From Chloroflexota bacterium (lineage in GTDB: Bacteria; Chloroflexota; Chloroflexia; JAMDCE01): a stretch of 5,347 nucleotides of DNA. This document shows positions 1-5,260 of this stretch, piece by piece. How positions within the stretch are numbered: the first letter of the stretch is position 1; every line of letters starts with the position of its first letter. The notes below the pieces were generated by a model that saw nothing but the letters and a program-made list of their open reading frames with translations, made no database searches and had not been told where the DNA came from. The stretch covers positions 1 through 5,347 of the forward strand of contig JAMDCE010000300.1 in NCBI GenBank assembly GCA_023489135.1, written 5' to 3'. Position numbers and translations under genes: made by a program.

Positions 1-1
1 C

Positions 2-286
2 GACAAAGCTGCACGCCTCCCTGACCAGCTTTCAGGCGGCGAGCAAGGGAGAGTCGCCATAGCTCGAGCCATCGTGAATGAGCCTCCTATACTCCTTGCG
101 GACGAGCCAACTGGTAGTCTTGATTCCCGTACCGGGCAGGAAGTGATGGACCTGTTCAAGTCGCTAAACGAAGGCGGCCTCACGCTGATTATGGTGACAC
201 ATAACCCCGAGAACGCCCCTTTCGCCAGTCGTGTCGTTCAGATTCGCGATGGGTGTATAATAGAGGGCGTGGGGGTGCTTAGATGA
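2..286 (+). CDS. ABC transporter ATP-binding protein, LolD/MacB type, C-terminal part (5' truncated by window)
   Basis: Only the last 94 codons are present; the frame is open to the window edge, so the Walker A half lies upstream. The visible half is complete: ABC signature [14 protein letters not shown] (residues 10-23 of the fragment), Walker [10 protein letters not shown] with Asp34 and catalytic Glu35, D-loop SLD, and the H-loop histidine in MVTHNPE (His67). The wording [19 protein letters not shown] is typical of the LolD/MacB/FtsE-like subfamily, which drives lipoprotein release, macrolide or peptide export, or mechanotransmission through a FtsX-like permease. The ATPase sits on the inner face of the membrane. 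A permease partner would be expected upstream but is outside the window. Its TGA stop overlaps the lgt start (ATGA), which suggests translational coupling. The subfamily is clear; the substrate cannot be told. Confidence 0.93.
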   Translation, partial: DKAARLPDQLSGGEQGRVAIARAIVNEPPILLADEPTGSLDSRTGQEVMDLFKSLNEGGLTLIMVTHNPENAPFASRVVQIRDGCIIEGVGVLR

Positions 287-1101
287 TTACTATCGGGATC
301 GACCCAGTTCTGATCTCCATCGGCCACTATAGTTTGCGCTGGTACAGTGTAATGATCGCCCTGGCAATCATCGGGGGCACATTCGTCGGGCTGCGAGAAG
401 CAAGACGGCGAGGCATAGCCGAGGATGACATGTACTCCTTCCTTACCTGGGCCATCATCGCCGGGATTGTCGGAGCCAGACTGTTCCACGTCGTCGACAA
501 ACTGGATTACTATCTGAGCAATCCTATGGCGATACTCGCCTTTCAGGAAGGCGGACTGGCCATTTACGGCGCCGTCGCAGGCGGGCTCCTGGCCGGCGCG
601 GTTTTCTGCAGATATCGGGGGATCTCTATTGGCAAGCTCGCCGATGTCGCGGCCCCAGCTCTGATTCTCGGACAGGCAATCGGGCGAATTGGGTGCACGA
701 TAAACGGCGATGTCTGGGGAACTCCCAGCAATCTGCCCTGGGCAGTAGTTTACACGCATCCTAACTCCCTGGCCCAGGAGCTTGGCGTGCCGATTCATCC
801 AGCGGCAGACTACGAATTGCTGTGGGACCTGCTCGTTTTCGGCATCCTTTGGAAGCTCAGAACACGTAACCTCGCTTCAGGCACGTTGATGTTGCTGTAC
901 TTCGCCCTCTACTCAATCGGCCGCTTCTGGATCACGTTCTTCCGCGTGGATACTGAGGTGGCATTCGGGTTGAGCCAGGCGCAAGTTATCGCTTTGATCA
1001 TGGTGCTGGTTACCGCTCCACTTGCGGTCCTCATCAACCGAATTCCCCAAATGAGCGGACAGGATCAGAAGGGATATGAGCAAACTGGCGTACGAGGTTG
1101 A
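283..1101 (+). CDS. lgt: Prolipoprotein diacylglyceryl transferase (Lgt)
   Basis: Transfers a diacylglyceryl group from phosphatidylglycerol to the lipobox cysteine of prolipoproteins, the first step of lipoprotein maturation in the cytoplasmic membrane. The 272-residue length is normal for the family and the protein is hydrophobic throughout, with about seven membrane segments. Seen: the Lgt core [13 protein letters not shown] (residues 134-146), with Arg135 matching the essential Arg143 of E. coli; HPAADYE (172-178), matching the HPSQLYE region; and LYSIGR with Tyr210 and Arg214, matching Tyr235 and Arg239, followed by [16 protein letters not shown]. Compared with E. coli from memory, His103, Asn146, Glu151 and Glu243 are replaced by Tyr95, Cys138, Asp143 and Thr218; such forms are common outside Proteobacteria. 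The start overlaps the ABC gene stop as ATGA, with a G-rich ribosome site (GGGGGTG) just upstream. The 3' end overlaps the next gene by 26 bases. Confidence 0.95.
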   Translation: MITIGIDPVLISIGHYSLRWYSVMIALAIIGGTFVGLREARRRGIAEDDMYSFLTWAIIAGIVGARLFHVVDKLDYYLSNPMAILAFQEGGLAIYGAVAGGLLAGAVFCRYRGISIGKLADVAAPALILGQAIGRIGCTINGDVWGTPSNLPWAVVYTHPNSLAQELGVPIHPAADYELLWDLLVFGILWKLRTRNLASGTLMLLYFALYSIGRFWITFFRVDTEVAFGLSQAQVIALIMVLVTAPLAVLINRIPQMSGQDQKGYEQTGVRG

Positions 1102-1657
1102 TGACATATCCCCGACCCGCAGGGCAATTGACGAAAAGCTAATCTCGTGGATCGAGGCGTTTCTCAAGTTCTTCGGCTCACACTGGCTAGCCCTGCTTAA
1201 CTTTGTCAACTTTAGCGTAGTTTCTGGAGCTCTCCTTGCTCCAACTTTGATGTCTGCAGGTCTGCTCGGGCCCGGCAGCATCCTATTCAGCAGCTACCGC
1301 CTGCTCTGCCATCAGCTTCCCTTCCGCTCCGATTTCATATTCGGGTACCAGGTGGCGATGTGCCAGAGGAACATGGCTATATACACATCTATGTTCCTTG
1401 CAGGGCTAGGCTTCTCCTTCGTGCGCAGACGACTCAAGCCCCTTTCCTGGCGGTGGTACCTGATCTTGATCACGCCCATGGCGATCGACGGGTTCACCCA
1501 GTTGTTCGGCTTTCGCGAGAGCAACTGGACATTGCGGGTCATAACAGGAACGTTGTTTGGCATAGCAACTATCTGGCTGGCATATCCGCACCTGGAGATA
1601 GGAATGCGACAGATGATCGAGCCGCTGGTACACAAGCAAAATACCGAAGGACAGTGA
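1076..1657 (+). CDS. DUF2085 family membrane protein
   Basis: A 193-residue integral membrane protein of unknown function. Recognised by the family pattern RLLCHQLPFRSDFIFGYQVAMCQRNMAIY, split as CHQLP (Cys78, His79) and CQRN (Cys96, Arg98), followed by PMAIDGFTQLFGFRESN (residues 134-150) and a closing hydrophobic segment. Many DUF2085 proteins carry CxRC at the second site; here the last cysteine is Asn99, so one conserved cysteine is missing from that motif. About four membrane segments can be drawn (around 38-58, 100-115, 126-144 and 155-170). The ATG at 1076 is preceded by AAGGGA and AGGA purine tracts, and no better in-frame start lies downstream before the first helix. It overlaps the end of lgt by 26 bases and stops 1 base before ccdA, so it is surely in the same operon. 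Cys78 and Cys96 next to a thiol-electron carrier hint at a redox or metal role, but this is only inference. Confidence 0.88.
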   Translation: MSKLAYEVDDISPTRRAIDEKLISWIEAFLKFFGSHWLALLNFVNFSVVSGALLAPTLMSAGLLGPGSILFSSYRLLCHQLPFRSDFIFGYQVAMCQRNMAIYTSMFLAGLGFSFVRRRLKPLSWRWYLILITPMAIDGFTQLFGFRESNWTLRVITGTLFGIATIWLAYPHLEIGMRQMIEPLVHKQNTEGQ

Positions 1658-1658
1658 A

Positions 1659-2378
1659 ATGGACCCGCAAAGCATCTCTCTAATTGTTGCCTTTGGCGCT
1701 GGAATACTGTCGTTCCTGTCTCCCTGCGTCCTGCCGTTGGTCCCTGTGTATATCACCCATCTCGCAGGAACCTCGGCCTCTTCATCACAACCTGGCTATG
1801 CGCGGCTGCCCACCTTGATCCACGCCGTGACTTTCGTCGCAGGTTTCAGCACTATCTTTGTCCTGCTGGGCGCCTCAGTAGGCCTTATGGGCAGCGTCCT
1901 TTATGACAAGTTACCCATTCTTCGCCAGGTGGGAGGGGTTTTCCTCATCATCCTCGGTCTTCACACGATCGGGATACTGAAGATTCCGTTTCTTTACAGA
2001 GAAAAGAAACTCAACTTCACGCCGAATCCCCGCCTCGGATACCTTTCTTCTTTCCTCATCGGCGTGACGTTTTCCGCTGGCTGGACGCCCTGCGTTGGCA
2101 CGATTCTCGGCACGATCCTGTTCCTAGCCAGCACCACGGAGACGGCGTGGCAGGGCGCGTATCTGCTGATCGCCTATTCGCTGGGCCTCGGCGTGCCATT
2201 TCTGGCGGCTGGAGCGGCTATAGGCAGCGCTTCGAACGTGTTGAAGCGCCTCAACAGACGTCTCAACTTGGTATCGGCGATAAGCGGCTTTTTGCTCATC
2301 GCGATGGGCATTGCGGTCTATGCCGATATGCTCACGCGTTTCACTTACCTGTTCTATTGGACACCCGGAGGACTGTAG
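1659..2378 (+). CDS. ccdA: CcdA-type cytochrome c biogenesis / thiol-disulfide electron transporter
   Basis: Moves electrons from cytoplasmic thioredoxin across the membrane to extracytoplasmic thiol proteins such as ResA/TlpA or CcmG-like reductases. The 239 residues and six hydrophobic segments match the short CcdA branch of the DsbD transmembrane family. Both redox-active cysteines are present in their usual motifs: Cys23 in LSFLSPCVLPLVP (helix 1) and Cys145 in GWTPCVGTILGTILF (helix 4); the usual GPIL is GTIL here. The two halves show the internal pseudo-repeat typical of the family. A GAAGGA ribosome site (1646-1651) stands 7 bases before the ATG. The gene starts 1 base after the DUF2085 stop and ends 3 bases before the thioredoxin gene, which is its natural partner. 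The symbol rests on family match; whether the target is cytochrome c or another thiol protein cannot be decided here. Confidence 0.93.
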   Translation: MDPQSISLIVAFGAGILSFLSPCVLPLVPVYITHLAGTSASSSQPGYARLPTLIHAVTFVAGFSTIFVLLGASVGLMGSVLYDKLPILRQVGGVFLIILGLHTIGILKIPFLYREKKLNFTPNPRLGYLSSFLIGVTFSAGWTPCVGTILGTILFLASTTETAWQGAYLLIAYSLGLGVPFLAAGAAIGSASNVLKRLNRRLNLVSAISGFLLIAMGIAVYADMLTRFTYLFYWTPGGL

Positions 2379-2381
2379 CAG

Positions 2382-2975
2382 ATGGAAGATAGAACGATCG
2401 AGGAGCAAGTCGTCTCTCGGAAAGGCTCAAGCAGGTGGATCGTATACGTTTTCCTGATTGCCATTTTTGTGGCCGTGGCTGGCTACGTGGTCAACGAAGG
2501 CGTTGACATCCCCATAGTGTCGGGCCAGTCGTCTGGTCCGCCCTCCGGCGTTGGACCGAACGTCGGCAAGTTAGCACCTGACTTCACGCTGAAGGACCCT
2601 CAAGGCAACCAGGTGAGCCTGAGCGATTTTCGTGGCCGCCCCGTCATGATCAATTTCTGGGCGACGTGGTGTCCTCCTTGCAGGTACGAGATGCCATTTA
2701 TGGAAACGGTCTACCGCGAGCGCGCCGCCGATGGCCTGGTCATTCTCGCGGTCAGCATTGACGAAGCCCCCAACGCAGTGCCGCAGTTTATGAAAGAGTT
2801 CGGCATCACCTTTCCAGTGGTGCTGGATACAGACCAGAGCGTAGCTACCAAATACCGTATCCGCCCGATTCCCACAAGCTTCTTCGTCGACAAAGATGGC
2901 GTGATTCGCGACATGCAGATAGGCGCTATGGACAAGAAAACCATTCTCAAAAAGCTGTCGAAAATCATGCCATAA
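2382..2975 (+). CDS. Membrane-anchored TlpA/ResA-like thiol-disulfide oxidoreductase
   Basis: A thioredoxin-fold reductase that probably acts on the outer face of the membrane, receiving electrons from CcdA. The N-terminus is short and charged, then one hydrophobic segment (residues 19-37) acts as an uncleaved signal anchor; I see no lipobox cysteine. A Gly/Ser/Pro-rich linker (about 45-62) leads to the AhpC/TSA-Redoxin type domain: KLAPDFTL (63-70), the active site NFWATWCPPC (Cys97 and Cys100), the central strand ILAVSIDE, and the cis-proline loop PIPTSFFVD (Pro164). The CPPC site is usual for TlpA-like proteins, while ResA has CEPC. Length of 197 residues is normal. GGAGGA (2367-2372) gives a good ribosome site 9 bases before the ATG, 3 bases after the ccdA stop. 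The ccdA-tlpA order supports a job in apocytochrome c reduction or in rescuing oxidised envelope thiols. Confidence 0.92.
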   Translation: MEDRTIEEQVVSRKGSSRWIVYVFLIAIFVAVAGYVVNEGVDIPIVSGQSSGPPSGVGPNVGKLAPDFTLKDPQGNQVSLSDFRGRPVMINFWATWCPPCRYEMPFMETVYRERAADGLVILAVSIDEAPNAVPQFMKEFGITFPVVLDTDQSVATKYRIRPIPTSFFVDKDGVIRDMQIGAMDKKTILKKLSKIMP

Positions 2976-2976
2976 A

Positions 2977-2985
2977 TGCTAAAAT
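2977..2985 (+). promoter_or_regulatory. Extended -10 promoter for the cooC-like gene
   Basis: TGC followed by TAAAAT forms an extended -10 element just after the stop of the tlpA-like gene. No good -35 hexamer is seen at the usual distance (GTCGAA at 2957-2962 is weak), which is tolerable for extended -10 promoters. It lies about 40 bases before the ATG at 3024, so the cooC-like gene may be transcribed separately from the envelope operon upstream. A read-through transcript is also possible because no terminator is visible between the two. Confidence 0.45.
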
Positions 2986-3023
2986 AGCTCTGTGGGTTAT
3001 TGTTTGATTAAGGAGCCGCAGAA

Positions 3024-3803
3024 ATGAAGATTGCTATCAGCGGAAAGGGTGGCGTCGGCAAGACGACGTTAGCCGCCCTGCTCGCCAGACTATACGCCAG
3101 CGAGGGGCGACCAGTCCTCGCGATCGACGCGGACCCCGATGCGAATCTGGCGTCGGCCGTCGGATTCCCGCCCGACGCTGCTGAGAAGATAGTGCCCATC
3201 GTCGAAATGAAGGACCTCATCGAGGAAAGAACAGGCGCCAAGCCCGGATCTTCGGCGCCTTACTTTCGCCTGAATCCACGAGTCGACGACATCCCCGATC
3301 GATTCGCCGGCGTGCACGCAGGCGTAAAGCTTCTGCTAATGGGGACCGTGAAAACCGGCGGTGGAGGCTGCATCTGCCCTGAGAACGTGCTGTTGAAGCA
3401 GTTGCTTCGGCACGTGCTCGTCTACCGTGAAGAGGTGGTCATAGTAGATATGGAGGCAGGAATCGAGCACCTGGGACGAGCGACCGCAGATTCCGTCGAT
3501 GCCTTCATCGTCGTCGTCGAGCCGGGGCGGCGCAGCCTGCAGACCGCTGAAACTATCAAGCGTCTGGCCGCGGACATCGGCATCGATCGATGCCTCGTCG
3601 TCGGCTCCAAAGTCGGCAGTCAGAGCGACCGCGACTTCATCACTGGCGGCCTACCTGATATCACAGTACTCGGGTTCATCTCCCGCAGTGAGCGAATCAT
3701 AGAGGCCGATCTCAAGGGACTTTCTCCCTTCGATCTCGCCCCTGACGCCGTCGAAGAGGCGCGCCAGATCCGCAAACGGCTGGATGAGATTATAGGGAGC
3801 TAG
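3024..3803 (+). CDS. cooC: CooC/AcsF-type P-loop ATPase, CO dehydrogenase nickel-insertion accessory protein
   Basis: A MinD/ParA-superfamily ATPase that, in the CooC family, dimerises and helps insert nickel into the C-cluster of carbon monoxide dehydrogenase (CODH) or CODH/acetyl-CoA synthase. Seen: deviant Walker A GKGGVGKTT (residues 7-15, with signature Lys8 and Lys13); switch I DADPDANL (35-42); the CxC motif GGGGCICPEN (Cys116 and Cys118), which in CooC binds a metal at the dimer interface; and Walker B/switch II VVIVDMEAGIEHLGR (138-152), followed by VVVEPGRRSLQTAETI. The CxC and the DMEAGIEHLGR block separate it from ordinary MinD proteins. Length of 259 residues is usual. AAGGAG (3010-3015) is 8 bases before the ATG. 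No CODH gene is in the window, so the client is unknown. The 3' end overlaps the converging DUF697 gene by 14 bases. CODH maturation is the best reading; a different metalloenzyme client is possible. Confidence 0.9.
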   Translation: MKIAISGKGGVGKTTLAALLARLYASEGRPVLAIDADPDANLASAVGFPPDAAEKIVPIVEMKDLIEERTGAKPGSSAPYFRLNPRVDDIPDRFAGVHAGVKLLLMGTVKTGGGGCICPENVLLKQLLRHVLVYREEVVIVDMEAGIEHLGRATADSVDAFIVVVEPGRRSLQTAETIKRLAADIGIDRCLVVGSKVGSQSDRDFITGGLPDITVLGFISRSERIIEADLKGLSPFDLAPDAVEEARQIRKRLDEIIGS

Positions 3804-4809
3804 CGTCCTTCCAACCGCGCAAATGAGCGCTGGCGAAAGACATAGCGTCCTGGCGGAACTGATCCATCAACTTTTTCGTTGGCTTCCTGCCGATATGGTA
3901 GTAGTAACTGGCAATGCTGCCGACGACGAAGGTGCCGACGAACGCCACCAGCGTCTTTGGCACAGCAGCTAGCAGGCCAGGCAGCACTCCGACCATGGTT
4001 CGAGCAGCCGTTCTCCACAGGAAAGCGCCGCCCACGACCGGGGCGATTTCCAGCGCGATGCGCGGCTTGGAATCAAAGTTCCTCCCGTAAACTGCCGCCA
4101 GCTTGAAGATCATCATCACCTGATTCTTCGTCAGCACAAAGAGGTCTGCGCCAGTCGCCATAATCTCGCCAATGACGGGAATATTCGCTGGCAAGCTGGA
4201 GAAGAGGGCAAACTCGGCATTCACACGCGAAACTTCCATTATCAGGCTAGCCGCAACCTTCTCGCGGAAACCAGGCAGGGTTCGCGCCAGGGAGAGGTGC
4301 AAGTGCGGCAGCGAGGTCATAATAGCTGGCACGAGCTTATCGACAACGTCCGATGGGTCGTTGTCGTCCACCACCACAATTCGATGAGATGGCAGCGTGG
4401 AGAAGAGGTAATCGCTTGCATCCAGCAGTTCTCGATCTGGAAGGTTCGATCCATCTCTGCAAATCGCCAGGACCACAGGCTTGCCCCCAGCTTCCACATC
4501 GTTGATAGCGTGAGCGTACTCCACAGAGGTAGCCTTGCTGGCAGGCAGAGCGTAAACGTAAAGATCGGCAGCCGGAAGATCTCTCGCCCCGTTCATTCCG
4601 TTAGTATTCCCGATGTTCAAAGCTCCTGCCAGAACAGGTCGCCCGCCTGCAAGGGCTGCAGCCATTTCGGTCTTGTTCGGGCCATCGGGCCCGATAATTG
4701 CCAGGCTGAACCGCTCGTTCGCTTCGCGCTCGATGACGTCAGGATTCATCTCCCGGATGATCTTCCAGAACTCAGTCAACTGCCCCAGGGCATTGGCCCG
4801 TCCCAACAT
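3790..4809 (-). CDS. GTPase-like protein with degenerate P-loop and C-terminal DUF697-like membrane domain
   Basis: A 339-residue protein of unknown function. Residues 34-165 have the strand/helix rhythm of a small GTPase: FSLAIIGPDGPNKTE (34-48) at the P-loop position, DLYVYALPAS (82-91), GGKPVVLAICRDGS (108-121) where NKxD would stand, and HRIVVVDDND (142-151). The P-loop is GxxxxNKT rather than GxxxxGK[ST], and neither DxxG nor NKxD is clear, so nucleotide binding is doubtful. Residues 185-330 resemble DUF697: an amphipathic stretch with LPANIPVIGEIMATGADLF, then TKNQVMMIFKLAAVYGR, then hydrophobic segments (about 252-268 and 272-302) ending in a basic RKPTKK tail region. It is probably membrane associated. 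GGGGAGGAG just upstream of the ATG is a strong ribosome site. It is monocistronic on this strand, transcribed divergently from the tRNA gene. Its stop lies inside the 3' end of the cooC-like gene. Confidence 0.85.
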   Translation of the reverse strand: MLGRANALGQLTEFWKIIREMNPDVIEREANERFSLAIIGPDGPNKTEMAAALAGGRPVLAGALNIGNTNGMNGARDLPAADLYVYALPASKATSVEYAHAINDVEAGGKPVVLAICRDGSNLPDRELLDASDYLFSTLPSHRIVVVDDNDPSDVVDKLVPAIMTSLPHLHLSLARTLPGFREKVAASLIMEVSRVNAEFALFSSLPANIPVIGEIMATGADLFVLTKNQVMMIFKLAAVYGRNFDSKPRIALEIAPVVGGAFLWRTAARTMVGVLPGLLAAVPKTLVAFVGTFVVGSIASYYYHIGRKPTKKLMDQFRQDAMSFASAHLRGWKDASSL

Positions 4810-4864
4810 GCTCTCCTCCCCAAACGCAAAAAAGCCGCGTCGTCCGTATGTTATGTCAGGTGGA

Positions 4865-4873
4865 AATATAACA
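4865..4873 (-). promoter_or_regulatory. Possible extended -10 promoter for the DUF697 gene
   Basis: On the minus strand this reads TGT followed by TATATT, an extended -10 element, about 55 bases before the ATG at 4809. No convincing -35 hexamer precedes it. It is the only good -10 candidate I see between the tRNA promoter and the gene. Confidence 0.4.
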
Positions 4874-4912
4874 GATCGAGGGGGAAAAAGCTAGTGAAGC
4901 TCGGCGCCCAAT

Positions 4913-4940
4913 TCCCTCTCCCAGGGGGTTAGGACGAGGG
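4913..4940 (+). repeat. Degenerate CCCTCTCCC / GGTTAGG..GAGGG intergenic repeat
   Basis: The stretch begins TCCCTCTCCC, has a GGGGGTTAGGA core and ends CGAGGG; the outer CCCTC and GAGGG are inverted copies. It resembles the short interspersed elements of form CCCTCTCCC-GGGAGAGGG-TTAGGG-GAGGG that I know from intergenic regions of many bacterial genomes. Here the inner GGGAGAGGG arm is eroded to GGGG, so the copy looks old or partial. Only one copy is in the window, so the repeat status rests on recognition, not on a second copy. Confidence 0.4.
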
Positions 4941-4986
4941 CCGTACCCGTTGACCGTGTGAGGTCTTAAGAGCCGCCTCGGCAACC

Positions 4987-5015
4987 TTGAACGCCACCCT
5001 CGTTTCTGGTATACT
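4987..5015 (+). promoter_or_regulatory. Sigma70-type promoter for tRNA-Pro
   Basis: TTGAAC (4987-4992), a 17-base spacer, then TATACT (5010-5015), with TG at 5007-5008 forming an extended -10. This is the closest match to consensus in the window and fits a stable-RNA promoter. Transcription should start near 5021-5023, about 80 bases before the mature tRNA. Confidence 0.75.
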
Positions 5016-5021
5016 CTAGTA

Positions 5022-5093
5022 GCCGTCAATGACGGCAACGTTTGTGAAATGGGTAAGCTTCTCAAACACGACGATAGCTTGCTCGGCACGTCG
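5022..5093 (+). other. Structured 5' leader of the tRNA transcript
   Basis: Three possible hairpins lie in a row between the predicted transcription start and the tRNA. The first is perfect: GCCGTC (5022-5027), loop AAT, GACGGC (5031-5036). The second pairs GTTTGTGAA (5040-5048) with TTCTCAAAC (5059-5067), with one T-T mismatch. The third pairs CGACG (5069-5073) with CGTCG (5089-5093) over a 15-base loop and is weak. The leader would be removed by RNase P. Whether it has any further role is unknown. Confidence 0.4.
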
Positions 5094-5100
5094 AACGATT

Positions 5101-5174
5101 CGGGGTGTAGCGCAGTTGGTTAGCGCGCATGGTTTGGGACCATGAGGTCCCCAGTTCGAGTCTGGGCACCCCGA
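5101..5174 (+). tRNA. tRNA-Pro (anticodon UGG)
   Basis: A complete cloverleaf folds. The acceptor CGGGGTG (5101-5107) pairs with CACCCCG (5167-5173), including the C1-G72 pair typical of bacterial tRNA-Pro, with discriminator A at 5174. D stem GCGC/GCGC (5110-5113, 5123-5126) has loop AGTTGGTTA. Anticodon stem CATGG/CCATG (5128-5132, 5140-5144) has loop TTTGGGA, giving anticodon TGG at 5135-5137. The variable loop has 5 bases. T stem CCCAG/CTGGG (5150-5154, 5162-5166) has loop TTCGAGT. All stems pair without mismatch. It reads codon CCA and probably other CCN codons by wobble. The next bases are CCCA, not CCA directly, so the 3' CCA end is not encoded in register and must be added by nucleotidyltransferase. 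Confidence 0.97.
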
Positions 5175-5188
5175 CCCACTAAAGGGCG

Positions 5189-5214
5189 AAAAGGCTGATA
5201 TATCAGCCTTTTTT
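5189..5214 (+). terminator. Palindromic rho-independent terminator, probably bidirectional
   Basis: Stem AAGGCTGA (5191-5198) and TCAGCCTT (5203-5210) around TATA, followed by a T run to 5214. It ends the tRNA transcript 15 bases after the mature tRNA. The palindrome extends to AAAA on the left side, so on the minus strand a stem followed by four T's also forms; this could stop the minus-strand gene that ends at 5261. Confidence 0.85.
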
Positions 5215-5260
5215 CTTTAGAACGTCCGCCCCTCTGTTGCGCCACCTTACTTGAGCGATC

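Noticed and set aside
256..261. Perfect TATAAT hexamer at the end of the ABC ATPase gene, 22 bases before the lgt start
   Set aside because: No -35-like hexamer lies 16-18 bases upstream, and the TG is directly adjacent rather than in the TGn position. The bases are explained as codons of the ABC gene, and the ATGA overlap already favours read-through into lgt.
238..798. A 186-codon minus-strand open frame opposite lgt
   Set aside because: It is antisense to an unmistakable lgt and has no family pattern of its own.
3505..3522. Run of GTC triplets in the cooC-like gene
   Set aside because: It encodes the hydrophobic strand FIVVVE that all CooC/MinD ATPases have at this place; it is not a repeat of interest.
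4821..4845. A-rich tract next to GC-rich bases upstream of the DUF697 gene, at first like a terminator
   Set aside because: No stem of useful length forms beside the A run on either strand. It lies in the leader between promoter and ribosome site.
4297..4932. A 211-codon plus-strand open frame opposite the DUF697 gene
   Set aside because: It is antisense to a gene with clear domain structure and a strong ribosome site. Its product has no recognisable motif and looks like a shadow of the real reading frame.
4856..5089. A 77-codon minus-strand open frame across the divergent control region
   Set aside because: It lies over the tRNA promoter, the leader and the repeat. Its product is basic and low in sense, with no family pattern and no ribosome site.
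5029..5145. Short reading frame from the ATG at 5029 running into the tRNA gene
   Set aside because: No ribosome site precedes it, and it overlaps the tRNA cloverleaf and the leader hairpins. It is open only because the stretch is short.
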